Assembly: GCF_010500955.1 (NCBI RefSeq)
Contig: NZ_QVMJ01000001.1
Location: 124,001-188,000, forward strand
Direction of reading: 5' to 3'
Source: Bacteroides sp. 519
Lineage (GTDB): Bacteria > Bacteroidota > Bacteroidia > Bacteroidales > Bacteroidaceae
DNA: 64,000 bases
Part shown: piece after piece, positions 18,392 to 27,022 of the stretch
Numbering within the stretch: position 1 is the first letter of the stretch
How the letters are laid out: each line of letters starts with the position of its first letter
Made by a program: the position numbers and the translations under genes
Notes under the pieces: generated by a model
Told to the model about the DNA's origin: nothing
The model's input: the letters and a program-made list of their open reading frames with translations, nothing else
Databases searched by the model: none

Positions 18392-21112
18392 TTATCCTCC
18401 TTTTTTCTTCTTCAAAAACTCCGAAGGACTCTCGCCATACTGCTCTTTGTAGCACTTAGAGAAATACGAAGGCGATGTAAAACCTACTTCATAACAAATC
18501 TCGGCAATGGTTAACTCTGTAGAAGCCAGTAAAGAGGCAGCCTTCTTTAAACGTGTTATCCGAAGTAGCTCATTCGGTGCATAATTGGTTAGTGATTTTA
18601 TTTTCCGGTATAACTGTACCCGGCTCAGTCCCATCTGTTTGCCGATATCTTCTACATTCAGAGCAGTATCGCTCATTTGTTCTTCGATCAGGGATTTGAA
18701 TTTGTCGACAAACTCCTTGTCCATATCACATACGTTTTCGCGGGTTATGACCTCGTTGTCGCTGAATGCGCGCTTAATGCGGTGGGCAGAGTCTATCAGG
18801 TTGCGGATGCGCGATTGGAGCACCTGCGAGTTAAACGGCTTGGAGATATACGAATCGGCCCCGCCATCGTAACCTTTGATGCGTTGCTCGTCGAGAGAGC
18901 AGGCGGTAAGCAGGATTACAGGGATATGGCAGGTTTGCAATTCGCTTTTCAAGCGACGGCAACATTCTATACCATCCATTCCGGGCATCATTACATCGGA
19001 GATGATAACATCGGGCACATATTTCATGGCTTTACGAATACCCTCAGCCCCGTTGGCGGCTTCAATAACCGAATATTCTGTTTGTAACAGGCCGCGGATG
19101 TAAATGCGAATGTCTGCATTATCGTCGATAATCAGTATAGTGGGTTTTGAAGGATCGTATGTTTCTTCTTCGCTATTGTCTTCTATGGAAAGCTCGGGTA
19201 AAGAAGAAAAAGACCGTGTTTCTGTTTCAGCAAAAGGTTCTGTATGAACAGGAAATTCAACGGTAAATACAGTTCCTATACGTTCGTCGCTCTGTACGGA
19301 TATGGTTCCTCCATGCAGCTCAACAAAGGCCTTTACAAGCGCCAGTCCTATACCAGAGCCGGAATGGTGCATATCTATCTTATAAAACCGGTCGAAGATG
19401 CTTTTTATATGTTCGGAAGAGATAAGGCTTCCGGTGTTGGCCACCTGTAATTGATAAACACGGCGGCCGTCGGCTTGCGTTATATTATTGAGCCAGACGG
19501 ATATTTTCCCATTTTCGGGGGTAAATTTAAAAGCATTGGATAAGAGGTTGTAATAAATCCGTTCCATCTTCTCCATATCGGCTTCCATGTAGAACTGTGT
19601 ATCCGGAGTGAAGTTGAAAGAGAAGTGAATGTGCTTTTTACGGGCAGCTGCCAGAAAAGAGCTATTCCATTCTTGCAGAGAACCGGACAGTTCCATTTTA
19701 ACGGGATTGAACTCCAGTTTACCGTTTTCGTATTTACGGAAATCGAGTATCTGATTAACCAACCGCAAAAGGATATCGACATTCCGTTTTACCATTTGGA
19801 GTAGTTGCGACTGTTCTTTAGAGAGGGATTTATCTGTCAGCAGATGTTCTACCGGGTCGGCTACCAGGGTAAGCGGGGTTCGGAAGTCGTGTGAGATATT
19901 GGTAAAGAACACCAGTTTGGCATGTGTAGCCTCTTCCAGCTGACGAGAGAGTTCGATAAGTTGGTCGCGCTGTTGTTCCAATTGTTCTTTTTGCCGCGAC
20001 AGTTCTTTGTTCAGCCGGTTTTTAGAACGGAGAGAACTGTAAACAACCAACAGCAAACCAACCACCAGTAATAAGATTATCAAACTACCATAAAGCACCA
20101 CTTGCTGGGTAGCAAACTGAGAAAGGTAAGCATCTATCTTGCCGTTGAGGGTTTTTATTTTGTTGTCCAACTCGGATATCTGGTTGGTTTGCAGAGTCAT
20201 TACGTGAGCGTTGGTGGCGTCTACCACGGCAGTAGTCAGAAGTGTTTCGCGTGGGTACTGGCGGCCTTCCAGTATATCCATGGCAATCTGAACAATTTTG
20301 TCGCCACCTGTGGGATAAATAAAGGTGGCATCGAGAATGCCTTTTTCTACCATATCAACTCCGTATCCTTCGCCGGAGGTGGCATCTATGCCAATAAATC
20401 GTATCTGGTTACGCCTGTTTCGTTTCAAGGCAGTTTGATAGGCTCCGGCAGCCATACGGTCGTTTTGTGCGTATAGTACATCTATCTGATTAAAACGAGA
20501 CAGGATGGTGTCCATCTTTATTTCGGCTTCTTCGCGAAGCCATCCGGCATCTTCCTTGCATAAGAGTTCAATGTCCGGGTAACGACTGATGGCACTCATA
20601 AAGCCTTGATGACGGTCGAGGGCAGGAGTTGAGCCTGTTAACCCAGCTAGTTCGGCAACGGTTCCTTTGCCTTTGAGCATGGAAGCAATGTAGTTTCCTA
20701 CGCTTTTGCCTATTTCGTAATTGTCGGCTCCTACCCATGCGGTGTACTTGTCGGACAGGATCATACGGTCGAACACAATGATGGCAATGCCTTTGTCGAA
20801 TGCTTCTTCTACAATGGCGGTCATAGGGGCAGCTTCGTTGGGGGCCAGTACTATCAGGTCTACTCCCTGATCTATGAAATAACGAATGTCTTGTTTCTGC
20901 TTTTCGGTATCGTCTTTTACAGTGCGTATTTCTACTTCTACCCCATCGTAGAACATGGCTTCACGCATGATTTCCTGGTTTACCTGACTTCGCCATTCAT
21001 CGTCACTGCATTGCGAAACGCCTATTTTATAACGGGGATTGTCTCTACCGCAAGAGCACAAGAGTAGAATGATGGTAATTATTGGTATTAGATTTCTGGA
21101 CTTCATTTGCAT
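18392..21112 (-). CDS. Hybrid two-component system sensor/regulator (HTCS) of the fructan locus
   Basis: A 906-residue one-protein two-component system. A lipoprotein-like or signal segment (IITIILLLCSCGRD) leads to a periplasmic LacI/ribose-binding-type domain (residues about 28-315: IGVSQCSDDEWRSQ, DLIVLAPNEAAP, GFMSAISRYPD). A membrane helix (about 338-362) precedes HisKA with FTNISHDFRTPL (His near 407), HATPase, a receiver (IISDVMMPGMDG, Asp near 704) and an AraC-type DNA-binding domain. The family member with this sensor, B. thetaiotaomicron BT1754, binds fructose and activates a fructan locus. Neighbouring GH32, SusC/D and fructokinase genes support the same role here. Confidence 0.93.
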   Translation of the reverse strand: MQMKSRNLIPIITIILLLCSCGRDNPRYKIGVSQCSDDEWRSQVNQEIMREAMFYDGVEVEIRTVKDDTEKQKQDIRYFIDQGVDLIVLAPNEAAPMTAIVEEAFDKGIAIIVFDRMILSDKYTAWVGADNYEIGKSVGNYIASMLKGKGTVAELAGLTGSTPALDRHQGFMSAISRYPDIELLCKEDAGWLREEAEIKMDTILSRFNQIDVLYAQNDRMAAGAYQTALKRNRRNQIRFIGIDATSGEGYGVDMVEKGILDATFIYPTGGDKIVQIAMDILEGRQYPRETLLTTAVVDATNAHVMTLQTNQISELDNKIKTLNGKIDAYLSQFATQQVVLYGSLIILLLVVGLLLVVYSSLRSKNRLNKELSRQKEQLEQQRDQLIELSRQLEEATHAKLVFFTNISHDFRTPLTLVADPVEHLLTDKSLSKEQSQLLQMVKRNVDILLRLVNQILDFRKYENGKLEFNPVKMELSGSLQEWNSSFLAAARKKHIHFSFNFTPDTQFYMEADMEKMERIYYNLLSNAFKFTPENGKISVWLNNITQADGRRVYQLQVANTGSLISSEHIKSIFDRFYKIDMHHSGSGIGLALVKAFVELHGGTISVQSDERIGTVFTVEFPVHTEPFAETETRSFSSLPELSIEDNSEEETYDPSKPTILIIDDNADIRIYIRGLLQTEYSVIEAANGAEGIRKAMKYVPDVIISDVMMPGMDGIECCRRLKSELQTCHIPVILLTACSLDEQRIKGYDGGADSYISKPFNSQVLQSRIRNLIDSAHRIKRAFSDNEVITRENVCDMDKEFVDKFKSLIEEQMSDTALNVEDIGKQMGLSRVQLYRKIKSLTNYAPNELLRITRLKKAASLLASTELTIAEICYEVGFTSPSYFSKCYKEQYGESPSEFLKKKKGG

Positions 21113-21125
21113 GCTATTATATATG

Positions 21126-21133
21126 CAAATATA
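21126..21133 (-). promoter_or_regulatory. -7 box for the HTCS gene
   Basis: TATATTTG on the minus strand fits TAnnTTTG and lies 13 bases before the ATG at 21112, leaving a very short leader. No -33 TTTG is visible. Confidence 0.4.
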
Positions 21134-21219
21134 ATTAATTTATAAGATAGTTTGGTGTTCTACCATCATTACCAAAAGAAACTACAGAGCTTTGTTTATA
21201 AAACACTGTAGCCTCTTTT

Positions 21220-21310
21220 TGGGAGATGTGCATCTCCCATTATCCGAGATGCACGTCTCCCCCTATCCGAGATGTGCATCTCAGGTGGAGGGAGATGCAC
21301 ATCTCCCAAA
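21220..21310. repeat. Four palindromic units at exact 23-bp period upstream of the HTCS gene
   Basis: GAGATGTGCATCTC or GAGATGCACGTCTC-like words start at 21223, 21246, 21269 and 21292, steps of exactly 23. Each unit is itself a near-perfect palindrome, and units one and four also pair with each other (GGGAGATG...CATCTCCC). The array lies between the second GH32 gene of the operon and the HTCS -7 box. Confidence 0.85.
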
Positions 21311-21400
21311 GGTAAAACTCCGAAGGATTAAAAATGAAAGTACAGTATTTAATTTGCAAAAGTCTGTACTTTCATTTTCCTTACTCTAATGTTTGTGTTC

Positions 21401-23842
21401 TTATCTGTAAAGGCCGACTGTGAAATCAGCAGCTCCTTCTTCTGCAAATATACCCCAGGGGTTCTCTGCCATCTGATAGATACGGTTGGTTAATGCCACT
21501 TCGTTATTTACATACACCACGCATACGGAATTTTCGACCATAACTGTAACTTCGTACTTTCCATTGATTGCTGCAGGAAGAGGTACGGAAGTGATTGTTT
21601 TTTGGATAGACTGGTTTATCTTTTGATCCAATCTCAAAACACCATCTTCGGGAGCCAAGGTAAGGTCGTAAACGTATTCTTGTTTGTCGAAGGCGGCAAA
21701 CTCAATACCGAACCTCTTGGCCGTGGCCGGGGTAATGGTGGCCGATATTTTATTCACTCCTTTCAAGCGGGGGAATACTGCCAGTGCTTTATCGCTGGTT
21801 GCGGTTAGTGTGTAATCGCTATCTGTGTGTGTTGCACTCTTCAACACCAACGGAGTTAATGCCTGTTTGTTGTTGATGGTTTGGTTTACAGTGGTTGGTA
21901 TTCCTACTTTTAACTCACCATTAGTCTGTTGCAACAGTTGATGTACCACCAACGAGCCGGCCCAACTGTAATCACTGTAATCGTTAGCGTCGGTACGGGT
22001 AGGGCACCAACCAAATATATATCTTTCGGTATCGCTACCGGTTGTTTTGCCGGCATAGAAGGCTACTCCGTCTAAAGACGAATTGGCCGGCACTGTCCAG
22101 TTGGCAGTGTTTACGGGGCGGTATTTGTAATGTACCTTACGATCGTCGATATCCGAATAGATAAGGTATTGGTAACTGCCCATAATAAACACGTCGGGGC
22201 ACTCTACCATAAACGTGTTTTCACCGTTGTAGAATGGGGTTTCCAGCGTCCAGTTTCTTAAATCGGTAGATGAATATTGTGCCAGTACCGATGTCCAACT
22301 GCTTGAAAAATGGTCGGAACGGGTGCTGATAAGCATTTTATAGGTATTACTCTGGGTGTCGAAGAAGATAATCGGATCGCGGAAATCTTCGGCTGCATAG
22401 CCTGTAAGGGCTTTGATACAGAAATCGCTTTCGGGAACTTTGTTCCAATCTTTGAGGTTGGTTGAGGTTGCCATCAAAATTCTTTCGCGTGGATAGTTGC
22501 CATCGTCTCCATTATGGGCGGTATAAAAAGCATAATATACACCGTCTTTTTTATATACCGATCCTGTTCCGAGTGCTTTCTCCGGACTGCTGCTAGTGCC
22601 ACAGGCAATCATCAATCCGTTGTCCTGATAGGTTACAAAGTCGGTAGTAGTAGCTTCGTACCACGGATGGAATGTAGGTGCACCGTCGCGGGCATCTTGC
22701 AAATAGAATACATAATATTTTCCATCTTCATAAAAAGGCATGGGGTCGCCCACCCAACCAGCGTGCGGTTTGTGGAAGAAAGAGTAAGTTTGATTGAGGT
22801 CGTTAACCTCTTTGTATGCTAATGCTTGTGCCAGTTGGTCGGGTTGTGTAATGCCTATTTCACCCAGGCTACCGCCGGATTGCCATTCGGTTACGGAGGC
22901 TGTTGGGCTAATCTGGTCGTCGGTAAAAGCCAATGTCAGTTCGTAAGAGGTGCTGGCATCGAGGGCTTGTGTTAGCTTGCCGATTTGTGTACCACCTTTT
23001 TCGGTAATGATTTCTATAACCAGCTCGTTGCCGGCTGCGTTGGGAGCAAACATGGAATAACCGCAAAGAACTGCATTATCTAGGTCGCCCAACGGCAGGG
23101 CATTTCCTTTTTTATAGACACTTGTTGCATCTTTCCCGTTGATAATGATGTTGTTAGCAGGACTGGCAGGTGTTAATTCCAAGTCAGCAACAGGTGTGCC
23201 AAAACTTACAGTCATACCGGTTTCGGCGGTTGCATCGGTGGCAGGCAGGTTCAGTTCGCAGGTTTGTTTCTTGTTTTTTATAACGATGGATTCAATTCCT
23301 CCCCAAACATCTTTGGCCGAAGGAGTAACTGCGTAAGCTTTGATGCTTATTTGTGTCAGTACATGACTAAAAGCAACGGTGGGTATTTTGGCAGTACTGC
23401 TACCTTCTTTCAGGGTAGTTATCATAATATCGGTTGAGCCGTCGATGGACGGGAATATCACTTTGCCATCGGTAGTATTCAGTGTGCCCGATGTGGGATA
23501 CCAGCCAAGTAGCTTGGTTGTTTCTCCACTCTCCTGATAGTATTGTGATGGAGAGAAGGTTAAAGCATTGTCGAATGAAGCTATTTTGGCATCGAGCGTG
23601 GTACATCCCAAGTAATTTGCAGGGTATGCCGGAGAGGCATCCAAGCGTATAAAGTTTACATTCAGATCGGATTTCAGGGTGTTTCCCTGCATTCCGTCGC
23701 CCCGGGTTCCTACAGTTATGTTTTTAATTGTGCCGGTTGGGCGTATCTCTTCCCTGCCTGTTTGAGGGTTGATCTCATCTTTTGAGCATGCGGTTAGTGC
23801 AACCAGCATGCATAATGCCAGTGTGGGTTTAATGTTTTTCAT
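21401..23842 (-). CDS. Fimbrillin-like domain fused to a variant GH32 glycosidase, lipoprotein
   Basis: An 813-residue surface lipoprotein (LCMLVALTACSKDE). Residues about 40-325 resemble a fimbrillin/Mfa-like domain (KLLGWYPTSGTL, VAFSHVLTQISIKAYA, SYELTLAFTDDQI). From about 345 a five-bladed GH32 catalytic domain follows, with a C-terminal beta-sandwich. The three catalytic acids can be placed at GWVGDPMP (nucleophile), FRDPII and VECPDV, but the usual WMNDPNG is altered. It is probably a fructan- or fructooligosaccharide-cleaving enzyme at the cell surface. It is the last enzyme gene of the SusC-led operon and a paralogue of the next gene upstream. Confidence 0.88.
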   Translation of the reverse strand: MKNIKPTLALCMLVALTACSKDEINPQTGREEIRPTGTIKNITVGTRGDGMQGNTLKSDLNVNFIRLDASPAYPANYLGCTTLDAKIASFDNALTFSPSQYYQESGETTKLLGWYPTSGTLNTTDGKVIFPSIDGSTDIMITTLKEGSSTAKIPTVAFSHVLTQISIKAYAVTPSAKDVWGGIESIVIKNKKQTCELNLPATDATAETGMTVSFGTPVADLELTPASPANNIIINGKDATSVYKKGNALPLGDLDNAVLCGYSMFAPNAAGNELVIEIITEKGGTQIGKLTQALDASTSYELTLAFTDDQISPTASVTEWQSGGSLGEIGITQPDQLAQALAYKEVNDLNQTYSFFHKPHAGWVGDPMPFYEDGKYYVFYLQDARDGAPTFHPWYEATTTDFVTYQDNGLMIACGTSSSPEKALGTGSVYKKDGVYYAFYTAHNGDDGNYPRERILMATSTNLKDWNKVPESDFCIKALTGYAAEDFRDPIIFFDTQSNTYKMLISTRSDHFSSSWTSVLAQYSSTDLRNWTLETPFYNGENTFMVECPDVFIMGSYQYLIYSDIDDRKVHYKYRPVNTANWTVPANSSLDGVAFYAGKTTGSDTERYIFGWCPTRTDANDYSDYSWAGSLVVHQLLQQTNGELKVGIPTTVNQTINNKQALTPLVLKSATHTDSDYTLTATSDKALAVFPRLKGVNKISATITPATAKRFGIEFAAFDKQEYVYDLTLAPEDGVLRLDQKINQSIQKTITSVPLPAAINGKYEVTVMVENSVCVVYVNNEVALTNRIYQMAENPWGIFAEEGAADFTVGLYR

Positions 23843-23867
23843 GGATGTTATGGTAATGGATTAGATC

Positions 23868-23972
23868 TTCCTCCTCCGCCTTCGGGCACCTCCTCCAAAG
23901 GAGGACACGATGCCGCATGGCAATCTGGCTCACCGCCTCGGTGTCCGAAGGTGGAGGAGGAAAAAGATTATA
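23868..23972. repeat. Long hairpin with ATGCCGCAT core between the two GH32 genes
   Basis: The left arm TCTTCCTCCTCCGCCTTCGG pairs with CCGAAGGTGGAGGAGGA on the right. Between them is ACACGATGCCGCATGGCAATC, the same core as at 2724 and 17931 in opposite orientation. Confidence 0.75.
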
Positions 23973-23977
23973 AGAAA

Positions 23978-25492
23978 TTAGTTAAAGAATTCCACCGTAA
24001 AATTCGCCTCTCCATCCTCGGCAAACACGGCCCAGGGGTTCTGCGTCATCTGATAAATACGGTTCGACAATGCCACTTCGTTATTCACATAAGCAACACA
24101 TACCGAATTCTCTACTACAACAGTTAGCTGATATTCGCCGTTTACAGCTTCCGGCAAACGGGCTTCGGTAAATGTACGTTCGGTTTTGCCATTCACCACA
24201 TAGTCCAGCTTTATCTTTCCGGATTCGGTATCAAGAACCAGGTCGTACACATATTTGCGGTTGCCACCAGCACCAAACTCAATACCAAAGCGTTTGGCCG
24301 AGTTGGCTTTTATGGTAGCCGATATCTTATTGATCGCCTCTTTTTCGAAACGAGGGAATACAACAACAGCCTTTTCGTTGCTACCTTTCAATGAGTAGCT
24401 GTTTCCGCTGGCTACGGCATTCTTTATCACTTCGGTTTTTAAACTAACCTTATTGCTGAGTGCCTGGTTTACAGGCGATGGAATACTTAGCGTAAGTTCA
24501 CCGTTGGTTTTCTGTCCAAGCTGATGAACAACTAAAGCACCTGCCCAACTATAATTATTGTAATCCGAAGCATCATCGCGAGTAGGACACCAGCCAAACA
24601 GATAACGGTTTGTTCCGTCGGAAGCAGTTTTGGCAGCATAGTAAGCATAACCATCCAGAAAGTTATTGGCAGGTATGGTCCAATTGGTAGTGCCTACCGG
24701 GCGATATACATAATGTACTCCGCGGCGATCATTCTGTTCGGAGAAGATGAGGTACTGGTATCCACCCATTACAAAAACATCGGGACACTCAAGGTTCATG
24801 GTGCTTTCACTGTCGTAGAAAGGTTCCCGGCGAGTCCAACCTTCTGTTAGCTTGTCCGAGGTAAACTGCGACAATACCGCACGCCACGAACCTTTATAGT
24901 CGGCACGGGTGGTAACAAGCATGGTGTATGTTCCATCTTCGTTTTTGATGATAAAGGGATCGCGGAAGTCGTTACGGTCGTAGCCATCGCCCCAACCATT
25001 TTGAACGTATCCTTTCTTTTCCCAGTTCTTCAAGTCTTTGGATGTAGCAAGGAATATCTCTTCCTTAGGGTCCAGATTGGCATTGTGGGCTGTGTAGAAG
25101 AAATAGTATGTATCGCCTTCTTTAAATACAGAACCGGTTCCGAGTGCATCTTCGCGGCCATTGTCTTCGCCACAGGCAATCATTTCGCCATTGTCTTCGT
25201 AAGACAAGAAATTGGTAGTTGTGGCGCCATATATGGGGTGGAACGTAGGGGCGCCATCACGTGCATCCTGCAAGTAGAATACATGGAACTTACCATTCTC
25301 AAAATAGGGCATCAAATCGCCCGTCCATCCGTTAGATGGTTTAAAGAACATGGAGTAGTTGAGTTTCAAATCGTTCACATTGTACACAGCAGGGGCATCG
25401 GGGGCTGCTGTGGGGTCGTTGCTGGTGTAGTTGTTGTCGCTGCAAGCCATCAGGGCTGCGCAGGCAAACAGGGTTGTTAGTATATGTTTCAT
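23978..25492 (-). CDS. Variant GH32 glycosidase, lipoprotein
   Basis: A 504-residue lipoprotein (LFACAALMACSDNN) with a GH32 propeller and C-terminal sandwich, closely similar to the C-terminal part of the downstream fusion gene. The catalytic acids are inferred in GWTGDLMP, FRDPFI and LECPDV. The first motif differs from classical WMNDPNG in the same way as in its paralogue. Shared stretches such as FYLQDARDGAPTFHP indicate a tandem duplication. The start codon lies two bases after the stop of the surface glycan-binding gene, so the two are translationally coupled. Confidence 0.88.
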   Translation of the reverse strand: MKHILTTLFACAALMACSDNNYTSNDPTAAPDAPAVYNVNDLKLNYSMFFKPSNGWTGDLMPYFENGKFHVFYLQDARDGAPTFHPIYGATTTNFLSYEDNGEMIACGEDNGREDALGTGSVFKEGDTYYFFYTAHNANLDPKEEIFLATSKDLKNWEKKGYVQNGWGDGYDRNDFRDPFIIKNEDGTYTMLVTTRADYKGSWRAVLSQFTSDKLTEGWTRREPFYDSESTMNLECPDVFVMGGYQYLIFSEQNDRRGVHYVYRPVGTTNWTIPANNFLDGYAYYAAKTASDGTNRYLFGWCPTRDDASDYNNYSWAGALVVHQLGQKTNGELTLSIPSPVNQALSNKVSLKTEVIKNAVASGNSYSLKGSNEKAVVVFPRFEKEAINKISATIKANSAKRFGIEFGAGGNRKYVYDLVLDTESGKIKLDYVVNGKTERTFTEARLPEAVNGEYQLTVVVENSVCVAYVNNEVALSNRIYQMTQNPWAVFAEDGEANFTVEFFN

Positions 25493-25494
25493 GG

Positions 25495-26907
25495 TTATTC
25501 GCTTAAGTAGTTCAATATATTATAAGTCAGTTTCTCCAGATTATCACGGTAAGTATTGGCTGCTCCACCTTCCTGGTGCCAGTCGTACATTTCGGCACCT
25601 GTAGTAATAACTGGCCCTCTATTGTCAGTTGCAGGATACTCTGTTATCAGACTATGTTTCTTCATGTGGTCGTCCCAATGGAAAGCCGCCAGTTGTACAC
25701 CGCCTGTTTCGTCTTGCCAACGGGCTACATCTTCGCCCCAGCCAGTCCAGTCGTCGGTAAGATTCCATATAACATTGTGTGCTAATACCTGACATCCGTT
25801 GCTTAGTAAGAAGAAACGATCTGTTTCTCCCGGAGCCATGCGCAATCCTTTATATATAGGATGATCTTCGTGCCCGGTGATACGTACACCCCAGCCTATG
25901 CCGTTGCCGTCGTTCACTTCGAATGGTTCGGTACGTTCAAATCCCCAAGCGTTGTTCCACATACCGCCACTTTTGGTTATATTAAGCACGTTTCCTAATG
26001 TAAGACCTGCTGAACTTAAGAACAATCCACCACCTTGCGAGAGATAATTATTCATGGCTTCAATAACTTCGGGTTTGTTGGCATCGGCATGAATAACCGG
26101 GTCGCCACCTTTATCATAAGAGTCCCAATGATACCATATTACCGCACATTCATTCAAATCTTTTCCTGCTTTAATATCGGCAAACGAAATATATTCTGTT
26201 ATTGGGAAGTTTTCAGAGAACCAGGCCCATGCTGCTTTATCATCTAAATTAGTAATGTCGTTAGCAGTAGCCGGAGCCCCGAGGAACGCCATTTTACGGA
26301 AGTCAACCAACTCAACAGTTACATCATACGTAAAGCTTTCGCCCAGATAAGAGATGATATATTTCACCGGATTGGTAAAGTTGTGAGTGGTTCCGTTGGG
26401 AGAAGTCAGTTCGGCACCTTCCGACAGATTGAAGGTAGGGCGCAGTGCTGTTACATCTGATCCTAATGGTAGCTTCACTACAATGGTACGTGCATCGTTA
26501 TCAATCACCCCTTTGTATGTACCGATGGCAAAGTCGGTAAAGGAAGTTATTTTATCTACGGTTTTAGCCAGTACCTTGTAGTCGTGGTAAAGATTCTTGT
26601 TTACCACACGATAGGTAGTGAGGACCGACAAGTTAGTTGGACTGTTGGGGGCCTCCGGAAGTGCAATGCTTGCCCCTGCCGAAAGGGTGTAGGTGGGAAC
26701 CAAAGTGGTTAAGTCGGTTCCACCTGGCATTATTATTTCAATATAGTCGGTTTTCTCGTCAAGGATATCGAGCTTGGAGCCATTCACTGTGAACGAGAGG
26801 ATTTTTACTTCGCCGGATATGTCGAGGGCGTTGTAGTTGTCATCGCTACAGGCGGTGAGGCCGGTTATCAGGGCGATGAGGATTGCTATTATTGTATGTT
26901 TTTTCAT
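25495..26907 (-). CDS. Surface glycan-binding lipoprotein of the fructan locus (BT1761/DUF4960-like)
   Basis: A 470-residue lipoprotein (ALITGLTACSDDNY) at the SusE position, directly after SusD. Two Ig-like N-terminal repeats (residues about 30-200) each contain a strand set ending in YRV or YDVTVE. The remainder (KMAFLGAPATANDIT ... GGGLFLSSAGLTLGNVLN) resembles the DUF4960-type domain found in levan-binding surface proteins. It probably holds fructan at the surface for the GH32 enzymes. The frame opens at 26943, but the ATG at 26907 (MKKHTIIAIL) gives a proper signal peptide. Confidence 0.82.
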   Translation of the reverse strand: MKKHTIIAILIALITGLTACSDDNYNALDISGEVKILSFTVNGSKLDILDEKTDYIEIIMPGGTDLTTLVPTYTLSAGASIALPEAPNSPTNLSVLTTYRVVNKNLYHDYKVLAKTVDKITSFTDFAIGTYKGVIDNDARTIVVKLPLGSDVTALRPTFNLSEGAELTSPNGTTHNFTNPVKYIISYLGESFTYDVTVELVDFRKMAFLGAPATANDITNLDDKAAWAWFSENFPITEYISFADIKAGKDLNECAVIWYHWDSYDKGGDPVIHADANKPEVIEAMNNYLSQGGGLFLSSAGLTLGNVLNITKSGGMWNNAWGFERTEPFEVNDGNGIGWGVRITGHEDHPIYKGLRMAPGETDRFFLLSNGCQVLAHNVIWNLTDDWTGWGEDVARWQDETGGVQLAAFHWDDHMKKHSLITEYPATDNRGPVITTGAEMYDWHQEGGAANTYRDNLEKLTYNILNYLSE

Positions 26908-26936
26908 TTTAATATTGTTTTGAGTTATTATTTGGC

Positions 26937-27014
26937 TTGTCATTCTGAGCGAAGCGAAGAATCTGTCGGGCTACGGTAGCCCATGAGATCCCTCACATTC
27001 GTTCGGGATGACAA
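26937..27014. repeat. Inverted repeat TTGTCATTCTGAGCGAAGCG type
   Basis: TTGTCATTCTGAGCGAAGCG at the left pairs with CATTCGTTCGGGATGACAA at the right, with an inner hairpin GGGCTACGGTAGCCC. Similar sequences are widespread in intergenic DNA of many bacteria. Here it lies between the SusD and glycan-binding genes, inside the operon. Confidence 0.8.
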
Positions 27015-27022
27015 GGTATTGC

